A stretch of DNA of 64,000 nucleotides from Streptomyces exfoliatus (GCF_000725545.1 NZ_JNZP01000029.1:62001-126000); one strand, 5' to 3'; numbered from the stretch's first letter, positions 8,449 to 19,827 are shown. Notes: generated by a model not told the origin, from the letters alone. Made by a program: numbers and translations.

Positions 8449-8985
8449 GTGACATCGTCCTGCGACCCCCGGTTCGCCCCCGCCGGCGATGTGGGCGGGG
8501 CCCTCATGGTCATCGACTCGCGACTCAAGGCCATCTATGACGGCAGGACCGGGGCCGACGCCGAACAGCAGGAGCTGATCGAGCAGTTCACCGCGTCCAT
8601 GAGCCCCGAGGAAGCCCACGACCTGCTGGACGGCGCGTGCACGCTCATCTTCATGTTCATGAAGTGGCTGCGCATGGCCCACGAAGAGCATGACAAGGAC
8701 GTCATCGAGTACGTGGTGCCCACCCTCGTGGCCGCGATGCGCATGATGCCCAGGAGCATCCGACCCGAGGCCATCCCCACCATGGCCGGCCTGGTCGTCG
8801 CGGCGGGCACCGGTCTGAGCCCCAGCCTCTGGCGACGGCAGTACGGCGACTGGACCAGCGAGGAGATGAATCCCCTGGAGGCCACCGCCTTCCTGCTCGC
8901 GGAGCACATCAACCGGATCACCGACGACCGCGACTTCGCCACCCGTCTGATCACCGAGGCCCTGTCGGGCGTGGAGGGGGACTGA
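8449..8985 (+). CDS. Hypothetical helical protein
   Basis: 178 aa from GTG 8449, preceded by a strong SD (AGGAGGAAG). I do not recognise a family. The protein is mostly alpha-helical with an acidic centre, Met-rich helices (FMFMKWLRM, MRMMPRS) and no signal peptide or clear membrane span. It is transcribed divergently from the histidine kinase, so the two share the intergenic region with the hexanucleotide array; shared control is possible but not shown. An upstream in-frame ATG at 8320 would lack an SD and add a basic, low-complexity N-terminus. Confidence 0.7.
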   Translation: MTSSCDPRFAPAGDVGGALMVIDSRLKAIYDGRTGADAEQQELIEQFTASMSPEEAHDLLDGACTLIFMFMKWLRMAHEEHDKDVIEYVVPTLVAAMRMMPRSIRPEAIPTMAGLVVAAGTGLSPSLWRRQYGDWTSEEMNPLEATAFLLAEHINRITDDRDFATRLITEALSGVEGD

Positions 8986-9076
8986 CCTCAGACTCTCCCC
9001 TTCCGCCGGGAACCGGCCGTGGCGAGAATCTGTCCCTGTCAGGGGAAGTGACGGGCACGGCGTCGAGGGGGCGGGG

Positions 9077-10759
9077 ATGGACGCATGGGTGGTCCCGGGG
9101 TACACCGAGGTCCGGGAGCTGGGGGCCGGCGGCAGCGGGCGTGTCGTGCTCGCCAGGCACGACGGCAGTGGCCTGCCCGTCGCCGTGAAGTACCTGAGTG
9201 AGCGGTTCTGTTCGGACGACACGTTCGTGCACGGGTTCCGGGCCGAGGCCCGGTTGCTCGGGGAGCTGGACACCCCCCACGTCGTGGGCTTCTACGAGTA
9301 CGTGGAGGCTCCGCGGGGCGCGGCCATCGTGATGGAGCTCGTCGACGGCGTCGCGCTGCGCGCCCTCCTCGCGCGGGAGGGATCCACCGGCCCCGAGGCC
9401 GCTCTCGTCGTGCTGAAGGGCTCGCTGCTCGGCCTCGCCGCCGCTCACCGGGCCGGCGTCGTCCACCGCGACTACAAGCCCGAGAACGTCCTCGTCTCCG
9501 CCGACGGGTCGTCGAAGCTGGTCGACTTCGGCATCGCGACCGGCCGTGGTGCGACACCGGGAGTCGCGGGAACGCCCGCCTACATGGCGCCCGAGCAGTG
9601 GAACGGCGCTCCCGCCTCCCCCGCGGCCGACGTCTACGCGGCGACCGCCACCTTCTTCGAGTGCCTGACCGGGCACAAGCCGTTCTCCGGCGACAACTTC
9701 GCCGAACTCGCCCTCCAGCACCTGGACACGCCCGTTCCCGACGGGCAGGCACCGGAGCCGCTGCGCCCGCTCATCCGGCGCGGCCTCGCCAAGTCGCCGC
9801 ACGAACGGCCGGAGAACGCCGCCGCGTTCGTGAGCGAGCTGGAGTCGGTCGCCACGGCCGCGTACGGACCGGACTGGGAAGAGCGGGGCCGGGGGCGGCT
9901 GGCCGCGCTCGCCGCGCTCCTGCCCCTGCTGTTCCCCTCCTCCGGCGGTGCGTCGGAGGGCCTGACGTCGCTCGCCACCACGACACTGGCCTCCCCGCAG
10001 CCCCGCTTCCGGTGGCGTCTTCCCCGCGGGCTGCCCGCGGGTGCGGCCGCGCTCGTCCTGGCGCTGCTGCTCGCCCTCGCCGCGCGGGCCGGAGGCGAAT
10101 CCGCCGGCGACGAGGCCGCCGAGGCCTTCGCCACCACGAGCACCGTGCCGACCACGCTCCCGCCGGGTCCCGGCGCGACACCGTCGACGGCTCCCCCGTC
10201 GACGGCTCCCCCTCCGACGCCGACGACTCCTGAGCCCTCCTCCTCGTCGGAGAGCCCCGGGCCGAGCGACACCCCGGACGCGTCCCCCACCGACGGCACG
10301 ACCACCGCGCCGACCGACACCCCGACGCCGACCGTCCCCGCGGGCACGACGTCTCCCCCGACGCCACCGCCGACCGACACCCCGCCGGCGACCCCGACCA
10401 GCACGCCCCCGACGACCGCTCCCCCCACCCCGCCGGTCTCCGTGACGGCGGTCTCCGTCACCGGCCTGCGACAGACCGGGCCGACCACCGCCACGGCCAC
10501 CGTCGACGTCAGCACGGACGGGACGGGACCCGTGACGATCCTCGTCGAGTGGTTCACCGGGGACGAGAAGGGATCGCCCGGCGCACCCGACGGCTCCGAG
10601 ACCTTCCGCCGCGAAGGCGCCACCCGCTACACCCTCACGCTCACCCATGACGTCCGGGGCACCGGGTGCTACTGGGGGACGCGCGCCACCACCGACCCCG
10701 CCGCCGCGAACGGCGGCTCCCTGCAGCAGATCTTCATCCGGCGGTGCACGATCTCATGA
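9077..10759 (+). CDS. Membrane Ser/Thr protein kinase (PknB type)
   Basis: 560 aa. The N-terminal Hanks-type kinase domain (about 8-265) has the glycine loop GAGGSGRV, the ATP lysine K38 (VAVKY), the catalytic loop HRDYKPEN (about 130-137), DFG in LVDFGIA and the APE-type MAPEQW. A single membrane span near 320-340 (AAALVLALLLALAARAG) separates it from an extracellular part: about 110 residues rich in Pro, Thr and Ser, then a small beta-rich domain with two cysteines. No PASTA repeats are present. The outer domain probably senses or anchors. The stop codon overlaps the next start (ATGA), so the two are co-translated. Confidence 0.92.
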   Translation: MDAWVVPGYTEVRELGAGGSGRVVLARHDGSGLPVAVKYLSERFCSDDTFVHGFRAEARLLGELDTPHVVGFYEYVEAPRGAAIVMELVDGVALRALLAREGSTGPEAALVVLKGSLLGLAAAHRAGVVHRDYKPENVLVSADGSSKLVDFGIATGRGATPGVAGTPAYMAPEQWNGAPASPAADVYAATATFFECLTGHKPFSGDNFAELALQHLDTPVPDGQAPEPLRPLIRRGLAKSPHERPENAAAFVSELESVATAAYGPDWEERGRGRLAALAALLPLLFPSSGGASEGLTSLATTTLASPQPRFRWRLPRGLPAGAAALVLALLLALAARAGGESAGDEAAEAFATTSTVPTTLPPGPGATPSTAPPSTAPPPTPTTPEPSSSSESPGPSDTPDASPTDGTTTAPTDTPTPTVPAGTTSPPTPPPTDTPPATPTSTPPTTAPPTPPVSVTAVSVTGLRQTGPTTATATVDVSTDGTGPVTILVEWFTGDEKGSPGAPDGSETFRREGATRYTLTLTHDVRGTGCYWGTRATTDPAAANGGSLQQIFIRRCTIS

Positions 10760-11364
10760 ACGACGACGACTACAGCGCCACCGAACTCGGCAGCCACTGG
10801 TTCGAGCGTCCGACGCCCGAAGCGACCCCCGTCCGGGCCGCCGAAGGCGAGGTCCTGCGGTTCGGCCCCGGAGTGACCGCGGCCGCCGTACGACGCGCGG
10901 GGAACACCCCCACCGCCGTCGAGATCTGGCACGGCACCCTCCCCGGTGCCCCCGCACCACGACCCGCGCGCGCCCGGTGGCCGCGCCGGTACGCGCTCGC
11001 CGCGGTCGTACTGGCCGCCGTCCTCGCCCTCCTCGCCTGGCAGCACTACGGGCCCCGCGTCGCGGTACGGGACGTCACGGTCACCGCCGCCGAACAGCGC
11101 CTCGGCTGTGACGGGACGGCCGACGTCGTGGGGGTCGTACGGACGGACGGGCGTCCTGGCGCCCTCACGTACCGCTGGGAACGCAGCGACGGAACCCGGT
11201 CGGCCCCGCTGCGCGAACGACTGGCCCGCGGGCAGGAGGAGGCCAGGCTCCACCTCCTGTGGACGTTCCACGGACCCGGTACGCACCAGGCCGTGGCACG
11301 CCTCGTCATCACCTCGCCCACCGCCCACTCGTCGGCTGCCTCGTTCACGTACCACTGCGGCTGA
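10756..11364 (+). CDS. Single-span membrane protein partnered with the kinase
   Basis: 202 aa; its ATG overlaps the kinase stop codon. The cytoplasmic N-terminal 75 residues contain several Thr and Ser and could be a kinase substrate. One membrane span (YALAAVVLAAVLALLAW) is followed by an outer domain of about 105 residues with two Cys (LGCDGTAD and the C-terminal YHCG), predicted to be a beta-sandwich. The kinase's own outer domain is similar in size and also has two Cys, so the two may be related or paired. The family is unknown to me; the function is inferred only from the coupling. Confidence 0.75.
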   Translation: MNDDDYSATELGSHWFERPTPEATPVRAAEGEVLRFGPGVTAAAVRRAGNTPTAVEIWHGTLPGAPAPRPARARWPRRYALAAVVLAAVLALLAWQHYGPRVAVRDVTVTAAEQRLGCDGTADVVGVVRTDGRPGALTYRWERSDGTRSAPLRERLARGQEEARLHLLWTFHGPGTHQAVARLVITSPTAHSSAASFTYHCG

Positions 11365-11380
11365 CGCGGACGAGGTGCCG

Positions 11381-11404
11381 GTTCGGGGCCGCCGGGCCGT
11401 GGCG

Positions 11405-11420
<16 letters not shown>
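11381..11420. terminator. Bidirectional terminator
   Basis: Perfect 10-bp stem GTTCGGGGCC/GGCCCCGAAC with a 20-base loop between convergent genes. The right arm overlaps the end of the minus-strand CAP gene. Confidence 0.6.
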
Positions 11421-13192
<1,772 letters not shown>

Positions 13193-13335
13193 CTGTACGT
13201 CCCATCCGTTCGATGCCGGCCCATGGGAGACCCCGGGGCCGGAACCGGATAACGGAAAGTTCGCCGGGAACCCGATGAGTTCGCGCTGTCCTCGGTGTCC
13301 TCCCCGTGGACGCTGTGTTCGACGAAGGAGGAGCC

Positions 13336-13665
13336 GTGAGGGATGACGTCGACGTCTGGGCGATGGTGCACGCGGAGCGGGCCGCGCTCATCGAGGGGCG
13401 GCCCCTGGGGCTCACCAGCCGCTACCCGCCGACGGCCGTCGTCAGGACGCTCCGTCTGCAGGGGCGTACCCCCGCGGCGTTCGGCGGGGCCGAGGAGCTG
13501 CCGGCGCGGGTCCGGCTCGTCGCCACGGACGCCGACCTGGCGCTCGGGGCCGGCCCGGAGGTGAACGGCCCCGTTCTTCCGCTGCTCCTTGCGGTGGCCG
13601 GGCGCCCGGTTGCGCCGGGCGAACTCGGCGGGCCGGGTGTCGCCCTGCCGGCCCCGAGCGCCTGA
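13336..13665 (+). pseudogene. Internally deleted MDMPI-type (maleylpyruvate isomerase family) gene
   Basis: 109 codons from GTG 13336 with SD GAAGGAGGAG. Residues 1-22 (VWAMVHAERAALIE) match the start of mycothiol-dependent MDMPI-family proteins. From residue ~23 the text jumps to the C-terminal domain of the same family (RPLGLTSRYPPTAVVRTLRLQ, FGG, VATDADLALGAGPEV, LLLAVAGRPV). Full members are about 200-230 aa, so roughly 100 residues, including the metal-binding helices, are missing. The deletion keeps the frame and the rest looks undamaged. The product is unlikely to be catalytic. Confidence 0.65.
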
Positions 13666-13695
13666 CCGCCGGGGCTCAGCCGGGACCGCCGGAGT

Positions 13696-14106
13696 TCAGC
13701 CCAGTCGGTCCTGGAGCCGCGCGCACGCCTGTGCGCAGCTGCGGCAGGCCTCGGCGCAGAGCCTGCAGTGCTCGTGGACGTCGGCGTGCCGCTCGCACTC
13801 GTCCGCGCAGGCCTGGCAGGCGATCTGGCAGGCGGCGACGATCGCACGGGTGATGTTGGCGTCGTAGCCGGTGTGGCGGGACAGGACGGCGGCCGTGGCC
13901 GTACAGATGTCGGCGCAGTCCATGTCGGTGCGGATGCACTTGGTGAGGTCCCCGACCATGCCCTCGGACAGGCACGCGTCCGCGCACGCCGTACACGCCT
14001 GCGCGCAGGCGATGCACTCCTCGATGCACCGGGCCATGGCGTCGGCGTCGACACCTCCGAGGTCGGCCGGGTAGGTGTTCAGCATGCCCCGTACAGCCGT
14101 CTCCAT
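13696..14106 (-). CDS. DUF326 four-helix cysteine-rich protein (copper-storage type)
   Basis: 136 aa from an ATG with SD GGAAGGAG. About 18 Cys are spaced mostly as CxxxC or CxxC along predicted helices (CIEECIACAQACTACADAC; CQIACQACADEC; CRLCAEACRSCAQAC). This is the pattern of DUF326/Csp proteins, whose four-helix bundle stores many Cu(I) ions inside the tube. No signal peptide is visible, so it resembles the cytosolic Csp3 class. It stands alone, with convergent and divergent neighbours. Copper binding is inferred from the family. Confidence 0.85.
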   Translation of the reverse strand: METAVRGMLNTYPADLGGVDADAMARCIEECIACAQACTACADACLSEGMVGDLTKCIRTDMDCADICTATAAVLSRHTGYDANITRAIVAACQIACQACADECERHADVHEHCRLCAEACRSCAQACARLQDRLG

Positions 14107-14321
14107 GACGGACTCCTTCCCTGGGCGCCCCTCACGTCCACGACCGGTGCGCACGGCTTCCCCTCGGGCGCGTGGCGCGCCTCCCCGGGAGGCCCTGTCG
14201 GACTTCCAGGCTAGGCGGACCCCGGTCGTGATCGCACACCCGCGCGTACGAGGGTGCGGCGCGCGCAGAAGGAGCCGCGGCGGGCGCATGAAGTGCCCGC
14301 GAAGGGGTCAGACGCCGTGGC

Positions 14322-15257
14322 ATGGGAAAGCGTGGCAACGACCGGATACGTGACCGGGTCGTCGTGGTCACCGGCGCGTCCAGCGGCATCGGGTGCGCCG
14401 TGGCCCTGGCCTTCGCCCGGCGCGGCGCCCGACTGGTGCTCGCCGCGCGGAGCGGGGCCGCCCTCGACGAGGTGGCGCGGCGATGCGCGGCGGCACACCG
14501 GGCGGCCGACGCGCTGGCAGTACCCACCGATGTCACCGACGCCGGGGCCGTGGACGCCCTGGCGGCGGCGGCCCTCGCACGGCACGGCCGGATCGACGTC
14601 TGGGTGAACGTGGCGGGTGTCGGCATCCTCGGCCACGCCGACCGGACGCCCAGTGAGGACGTACGCCGTCTCCTGGACGTCAACGTGATGGGAGTGGTCC
14701 ACGGGGCCGGCGCCGCCGTTCCCGTCATGCGGCGGCAGGGCAGCGGCGTGCTCATCGACGTCTCCTCGGTGCTCGGCGGGGTCGTCCGGGCGCCGTACAT
14801 GTCGGCGTACGCGATGTCCAAGGCGGCGCTGGTCACCTTCGACGACGTGCTCCGCCAGGAACTCGCGCTCGCCGGCGCCCGCGGAGTCTCCGTCTGCACC
14901 GTCCTGCCGGGCGGGGTCGACACCCCGTTCTTCCGGCACGCCGCCAACCACACCGGGCGCAGCGTGCGGGCCCTGCCCCCGGTGGTCCGGCCCGAGCGGG
15001 TCGCCCGGGCCGTCGTGCGCGCGGCGAAGCACCGGCCGAGGCGCGTCGTCGTCGGTCTGTTCGCGCGCTTCCTCGTCCGGGCGCACGCCGTGGCCCCGGG
15101 CGTCGTCCGCGCCGCCATCGGCAGGCGTACGGATCGGCACTACCTGTCGCGCTTCGGCGAGACCCCCGCCGAACCCGTCACCACCGGCGTCCTCTACGTC
15201 CCGTCGGGCGACACGGCGGCACGGGACGGTGGCGGTGGCGGTGGCGGTGGCGGGTGA
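14322..15257 (+). CDS. SDR family oxidoreductase
   Basis: 311 aa. A Rossmann fold with TGASSGIG (17-24), NVAGVG near 96-101 and the catalytic Ser148/149, Tyr163 and Lys167 (YAMSK) marks a classical short-chain dehydrogenase. The C-terminal extension after ~250 is basic and ends in nine glycines encoded by a GGTGGC-type repeat. Substrate unknown. An SRPBCC gene starts 49 bases downstream and an FAD oxidoreductase overlaps that, so the three probably form one transcript. Confidence 0.88.
   Translation: MGKRGNDRIRDRVVVVTGASSGIGCAVALAFARRGARLVLAARSGAALDEVARRCAAAHRAADALAVPTDVTDAGAVDALAAAALARHGRIDVWVNVAGVGILGHADRTPSEDVRRLLDVNVMGVVHGAGAAVPVMRRQGSGVLIDVSSVLGGVVRAPYMSAYAMSKAALVTFDDVLRQELALAGARGVSVCTVLPGGVDTPFFRHAANHTGRSVRALPPVVRPERVARAVVRAAKHRPRRVVVGLFARFLVRAHAVAPGVVRAAIGRRTDRHYLSRFGETPAEPVTTGVLYVPSGDTAARDGGGGGGGGG
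15229..15255. repeat. GGTGGC run at the 3' end of the SDR gene
   Basis: About four and a half hexamer units encode the C-terminal polyglycine, ending at the stop codon. Slippage would change only the number of glycines. Confidence 0.8.
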
Positions 15258-15264
15258 GAACCGA

Positions 15265-15292
15265 CAGCTCACAGCTCACAGCTCACAGCTCA
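15265..15292. repeat. Four 7-bp repeats (CAGCTCA) before an SD
   Basis: CAGCTCA four times in tandem, directly followed by the SD CAAGGAGG (15293-15300) of the SRPBCC gene. Together with the neighbouring GGTGGC run this is a local hotspot of simple repeats. Confidence 0.9.
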
Positions 15293-15306
15293 CAAGGAGG
15301 CCTCTC

Positions 15307-15786
15307 ATGGCCGTGCGACACCAGCTCATCCGCAAGCCGCCGGCCGCGGTCTGGTCGGTCCTGCGCGACGGTTCGCTCTACGCCCACTGGGTGGTCGGCA
15401 CCGACGACTCCTGGAACCGGGACGGGCGGTGGCCCGCCGAGGGTTCCGAGATCGGATACGTGGTGAAGTTCGGGCCCCTGGAATACCGCGGCCGTACCGT
15501 CTCACGCGTCTTCGAGCCCGGGCACCGTCTCGAACTCGAGTCGATGGGCGGCAGGTCGGGCAGTGTCCGCATCGCCATCACGGTGCAGCCCTGGGCCGAG
15601 GACACCCTCGTCATCGTCGACGAACACCCGTTGAGCGGGGCGGCGGCACGCTGGCACAACTCCGTCCTCGACGCCGCCCTCCAACTGCGCCATCGCGCCA
15701 TGCTGTCCAGGCTGGCCCGTGTCGTGGAGTCGGGGGAGCACTCAGGTTCGTACGCCGAGGAGGGCGGCCCTCGTGTCGGCGCCTGA
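15307..15786 (+). CDS. SRPBCC family protein
   Basis: 159 aa, ATG seven bases after AAGGAGG. It opens like a START/Bet v1-type lipid-binding fold (RHQLIRKPPAAVWSVLRDGSLYAHWVVG), followed by a strand-rich core with GRTVSRVFEPGHRLELES and a long C-terminal helix. Such proteins bind hydrophobic ligands or act as cyclases. The next gene starts inside it (14-bp overlap), suggesting a functional link with that FAD enzyme. The ligand is unknown. Confidence 0.85.
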   Translation: MAVRHQLIRKPPAAVWSVLRDGSLYAHWVVGTDDSWNRDGRWPAEGSEIGYVVKFGPLEYRGRTVSRVFEPGHRLELESMGGRSGSVRIAITVQPWAEDTLVIVDEHPLSGAAARWHNSVLDAALQLRHRAMLSRLARVVESGEHSGSYAEEGGPRVGA

Positions 15787-17380
15787 CGCGGTGGTCGTCG
15801 GGGCCGGTCCCAACGGTCTCGTGGCGGCGAACGTCCTCGCGGACGCCGGATGGCGGGTCGTCGTCCTGGAGGCCCAGGACGAGCCGGGCGGGGCGGTCCG
15901 CAGCGACCGGGGCGTCCACCCCGACTACGTGCACGACCTGTTCAGCGCGTTCTATCCGCTGGCCGCCGCCTCCCCCGTGATCCGGGCCATGCGTCTGGAG
16001 GAGTACGGGCTGCGCTGGACGCACGCCCCGACCGTGCTCGCCCACCCGCTGCCCGACGGCCGGTGCCCGGTGCTCTCCCGGGACGTCCGGCGGACGGCCG
16101 CGTCCCTCGCGGGTTTCGCCGCCGGCGACGACGGCGCCTGGGAACGCCTCTACCGTCTCTGGCGGCGGGTGGACGACGACCTGCTGGGGTGTCTCTTCAC
16201 CCCCTTCCCGCCGGTCCTCTCCGGGCTGCGGCTCGCCGCCCGCACCGGCCCCTCGGACGGCCTGCGCCTCGCTCGCACGATGCTGCTGCCCGCCCGGCGG
16301 TTCGGCGAGGAGCACTTCGCCGGCGAAGGCGGAAGGCTACTGATCGCGGGAAACGCCCTGCACGCCGACCTGGGGCCCGAGTCGGCGCTCGGCGGCGGCT
16401 TCGGCTGGCTCATGTGCATGCTGGGCCAGTCCTACGGCTTCCCGGTGCCCACGGGCGGGGCGGCAGGCCTCACCGGGGCTCTCGTGCGGCGTCTGCGGGC
16501 GCGCGGCGGGGCACTGCACTGCGGGCGTGCGGTGACGCGTGTCGTGGTGCGGGGCGGCCGGGCCGTCGCCGTCCGCACGGAGGACGGCGCCGAGGTGCCG
16601 GCGCGGCGCGCCGTCCTGGCCGACCTGCCGGCTCCTCTTCTCTACGGGCGGCTGGTCGCGGAGGACGACGTGCCGGCCGCCCTCCGCGCGGATCTGCGCC
16701 GCTTCCACTGGGACTTCTCCACGGTGAAGGTCGACTGGGCCCTCGCGCGTCCGATTCCCTGGACCGCCGAGGGGGCGCACGGCGCCGGGACCGTCCATGT
16801 GGCGGACGGCGTCGACGACCTCACCCGTTTCGGGGCGCAGCTCGCCATGGGGCGCGTCCCGGACGTTCCGTTCACCGTTCTCGGCCAGATGACCACGGCC
16901 GACGCGACGCGCTCCCCCGCCGGCACGGAGTCCGCCTGGGGTTACACCCACGTGCCGCAGGAGATCCGGGGCGACGCCGGGGACGACGGGCTGCGCGGGC
17001 GGTGGGACGAGCGGGAGAAGGACGTCGTCGCGGCGCGCGTGGAGGCGGGCATCGAGCGTCTCGCTCCCGGGTTCCGCGCGTCGATCCTCGCCCGGCGCGT
17101 CCTCGCGCCGCCCGACCTGGAGGACAGGAACGCCGCTCTCGTCGGAGGCGCCGTCAACCAGGGCACCACCAGCCTGCACCAGCAGCTGGTCTTCCGTCCC
17201 GTTCCCGGGACGGGACGCCCCCGGACGCCCATCCGGGGGCTCTACCTCGCCTCGGCCACCGCCCACCCGGGCGGCGGTGTCCACGGCGCGCCGGGCGCCA
17301 ACGCGGCCCGCGCGGCCCTGCGCGCACCCCGGTCGGCCCGGTCGCCGCGACGGCTCCGCCCCCGGCCCTTCCACGGCTGA
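15773..17380 (+). CDS. FAD-dependent phytoene-desaturase-like oxidoreductase
   Basis: 535 aa from GTG 15773, chosen because it gives MSAPDAVVVGAGPNG with the FAD site at the very N-terminus (GAGPNGL, residues 9-15) and the E of VVLEAQDEPGG. The C-terminus has the second FAD signature, GLYLASATAHPGGGVHGAPG. This is the amine-oxidase/phytoene-desaturase fold. Carotenoid partners (crtB, crtE) are absent nearby, so it is more likely one of the streptomycete 'NAD(P)/FAD-dependent oxidoreductase' group with unknown substrate. It overlaps the SRPBCC gene by 14 bases. Confidence 0.88.
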   Translation: MSAPDAVVVGAGPNGLVAANVLADAGWRVVVLEAQDEPGGAVRSDRGVHPDYVHDLFSAFYPLAAASPVIRAMRLEEYGLRWTHAPTVLAHPLPDGRCPVLSRDVRRTAASLAGFAAGDDGAWERLYRLWRRVDDDLLGCLFTPFPPVLSGLRLAARTGPSDGLRLARTMLLPARRFGEEHFAGEGGRLLIAGNALHADLGPESALGGGFGWLMCMLGQSYGFPVPTGGAAGLTGALVRRLRARGGALHCGRAVTRVVVRGGRAVAVRTEDGAEVPARRAVLADLPAPLLYGRLVAEDDVPAALRADLRRFHWDFSTVKVDWALARPIPWTAEGAHGAGTVHVADGVDDLTRFGAQLAMGRVPDVPFTVLGQMTTADATRSPAGTESAWGYTHVPQEIRGDAGDDGLRGRWDEREKDVVAARVEAGIERLAPGFRASILARRVLAPPDLEDRNAALVGGAVNQGTTSLHQQLVFRPVPGTGRPRTPIRGLYLASATAHPGGGVHGAPGANAARAALRAPRSARSPRRLRPRPFHG

Positions 17381-17501
17381 CGCTCTCGCGTCCGCCCGGC
17401 CGACCCGAGTCGCCCACATTCGGGCGATCTCGTATGTTCGGGACATTCGCGACAGGGAAGACGTGGGAGAGCGTGATCCCCACCCGAACAGGAGCGTTTC
17501 G

Positions 17502-19745
17502 ATGACAGCGAACCCGAACCCGGACCCGGCCGCCGAGTCCGGTGTCCCCGGTCGGCCCGGCGCCAAGCCCTCGTCCCTCGAGGAGCCCACGCAGCCACAC
17601 GGCCCGCTGCCTCCCAAGCCGGACCAGAGCGGCCCGGAGACCGTCAGCCCCACGGGTCAGGCCACCGGGGAGGACCCCGCCCGGTCGGCGCAGAGCGGCG
17701 CGTACCTGACCACCGCTCAGGGCGTCCGGCTGTACGAGAGCGACCACTCGCTCAAGGCCGGCAGCCGCGGGCCCGTACTGCTCCAGGACCACCACCTGCG
17801 CGAGAAGATCACTCACTTCGACCACGAGCGCATTCCCGAGCGCGTGGTCCACGCGCGCGGAGCGGCGGCCCACGGCGTGTTCCGGAGCTACGGGACGGCG
17901 AGCCGACTGACGAAGGCCGCGTTCCTCGGGGACGACGTCGAGACACCCGTGTTCGTCCGCTTCTCCACCGTCCTCGGCTCCCGCGGCTCCGCCGACACCG
18001 TCCGCGACACCCGCGGCTTCGCGACGAAGTTCTACACCGAGGAGGGCACGTTCGACCTCGTCGGCAACAACATCCCGGTCTTCTTCATCCAGGACGCGGT
18101 GAAGTTCCCCGACGTCATCCACGCCGGCAAGCCGCATCCCGACCGGGAGATCCCGCAGGCGCAGAGCGCCCACGACACCTTCTGGGACTTCGTGTCGCTG
18201 CACACGGAGGCCACGCACCACACGCTGTGGAACATGTCCGACCGGGGCATCCCCCGCTCGTTCCGGATGATGGAGGGCTTCGGCGTCCACACCTTCCGCC
18301 TCGTGGCCGCGGACGGCGGCACGACGCTGGTCAAGTTCCACTGGAAGCCCCGGCTCGGCGTGCACTCGCTCGTGTGGGAGGAGGCGCAGCTCGTCGCGGG
18401 CATGGATCCCGACTTCCACCGGCGGGACCTCTTCGACGCCATCGAGGCGGGTGCCTTCCCCGAATGGGAGCTGGGCGTCCAGACCTTCCCCGACACCCCG
18501 GAGCAGACCTTCGAGGGCATCGACCTGCTCGACCCCACGAAGATCGTGCCGGAGGAACTCGCTCCCGTGCAGCCGGTCGGCCTGCTCACCCTCAACGCCA
18601 ACACCAAGAACTTCTTCGCCGAGACCGAGCAGGTCGCCTTCCACCCAGGTCACCTCGTGCCCGGCATCGACATCACCGACGACCCGCTGCTCGCCGGCCG
18701 CCTCTTCTCGTACCTGGACACCCAGATCAGCAGGCTCGGCGGCCCCAACTTCGCCCAGCTGCCGATCAACCGTCCGCACGCCCCCGTCAACGACATGCTG
18801 CGCGACGGCATGCACCAGACGGCCGTCCACACCGGCGTAGCCCCCTACCGGCCCAACTCCCTGGACGGCGGCTGCCCCTTCCTCGCCGGGGCGGACACCG
18901 GCGCGTACATCGAGACGCCGGTCCAGGTCCCGACGTCGAACAAGGTCCGTGAGGCGCCGCAGTCGTTCGCGGACCACTTCGGGCAGCCGAGGCTGTTCTG
19001 GCTGAGCATGACTCCCACGGAGCGCGAGCACATCATCGCCGCCTACACCTTCGAGCTGAGCAAGTGCTTCGAGCAGGCCGTGAAGGAGCGCGCCCTGACG
19101 GTCCTCGCCAACATCGACCCCGTCCTCTGCGAAGGCGTCGCCGCGGGCCTCGGCCTGCCGGTGCCACCGGCCACGGTGCCGTTCGCCGACGTACGGCCCA
19201 GTCCCGCGCTCTCGCAGCTCGGCGCCACGTGGCCACTCGACGGGCGGGTCATCGGCATCGTCGCCGACGAGACCGACAGCGCGGGCATGGAGGCCGTGCG
19301 GGCGTTCCGCGCGGCGGCCCTGAGCGCGGGAACGGTCCCGCTGGTGATCGCCGCGGCCGGCGGTGTCCTCGACGCCGAGGGGGACGCGGTCGCCGTGCAG
19401 CGTACGTTCGCCACCGCGCGGTCCACCGAGTTCGACGCCCTGTACGTCGCCGCCTGCCCCGCTCCGGGCCTCGACGCGCAGGGCGCGCGGGACGCGAAGG
19501 CCGGCCACATCGCGACGGACGCCGCGTCCCTCGACCCGCGGGTGGCGCTGCTCCTGACCGAGGCCTACCGCCACGGCAAGGCCGTCGGCTGTACGGGTGA
19601 GGGGGCGACGGCCCTGGAGGCGGCGCGGCTGCCGGTGGACGCGCCGGGGGTCGTCGTGGGCGACGACGCCGAGCAGGTGCTGTCCGAACTCGCCGGGCTG
19701 CTCGGCAGCCACCGGGTGTGGCAGCGGTTCCCCGCGGCTGTGTGA
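17502..19745 (+). CDS. katE: Large-subunit catalase (HPII/KatE type)
   Basis: 747 aa, the length of clade 2 large catalases. The catalytic His117 lies in [11 protein letters not shown], the heme-side Asn in [12 protein letters not shown], and the proximal Tyr404 in [12 protein letters not shown]. The extra C-terminal ~150 residues form the flavodoxin/DJ-1-like domain ([18 protein letters not shown]) that marks this clade. It converts hydrogen peroxide to water and oxygen in the cytoplasm. The first 60 residues are disordered and Pro-rich. Upstream, three ACATTCG/ATGTTCG boxes (17416-17449) could be regulator sites, but I cannot name the regulator. Confidence 0.96.
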   Translation: MTANPNPDPAAESGVPGRPGAKPSSLEEPTQPHGPLPPKPDQSGPETVSPTGQATGEDPARSAQSGAYLTTAQGVRLYESDHSLKAGSRGPVLLQDHHLREKITHFDHERIPERVVHARGAAAHGVFRSYGTASRLTKAAFLGDDVETPVFVRFSTVLGSRGSADTVRDTRGFATKFYTEEGTFDLVGNNIPVFFIQDAVKFPDVIHAGKPHPDREIPQAQSAHDTFWDFVSLHTEATHHTLWNMSDRGIPRSFRMMEGFGVHTFRLVAADGGTTLVKFHWKPRLGVHSLVWEEAQLVAGMDPDFHRRDLFDAIEAGAFPEWELGVQTFPDTPEQTFEGIDLLDPTKIVPEELAPVQPVGLLTLNANTKNFFAETEQVAFHPGHLVPGIDITDDPLLAGRLFSYLDTQISRLGGPNFAQLPINRPHAPVNDMLRDGMHQTAVHTGVAPYRPNSLDGGCPFLAGADTGAYIETPVQVPTSNKVREAPQSFADHFGQPRLFWLSMTPTEREHIIAAYTFELSKCFEQAVKERALTVLANIDPVLCEGVAAGLGLPVPPATVPFADVRPSPALSQLGATWPLDGRVIGIVADETDSAGMEAVRAFRAAALSAGTVPLVIAAAGGVLDAEGDAVAVQRTFATARSTEFDALYVAACPAPGLDAQGARDAKAGHIATDAASLDPRVALLLTEAYRHGKAVGCTGEGATALEAARLPVDAPGVVVGDDAEQVLSELAGLLGSHRVWQRFPAAV

Positions 19746-19827
19746 CCCGCAGGCCTTGCGGCGAGGGCGGGGGTGTGGCGCAGAATCGGCGACCCAGGTC
19801 GTAGATCTTGCACAGGGGAGCCACGAA

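Noticed and set aside
8168..8455. N-terminal extension of the histidine kinase through a (Gly-Pro)n tract
   Set aside because: The GTG at 8167 has a clear GAGGAG site and the membrane region follows directly; the extension comes only from the hexamer repeat being open in every frame.
15773..17380. Carotenoid phytoene desaturase
   Set aside because: The fold is shared but no other carotenoid gene is close, and the coupled gene is an SRPBCC protein.
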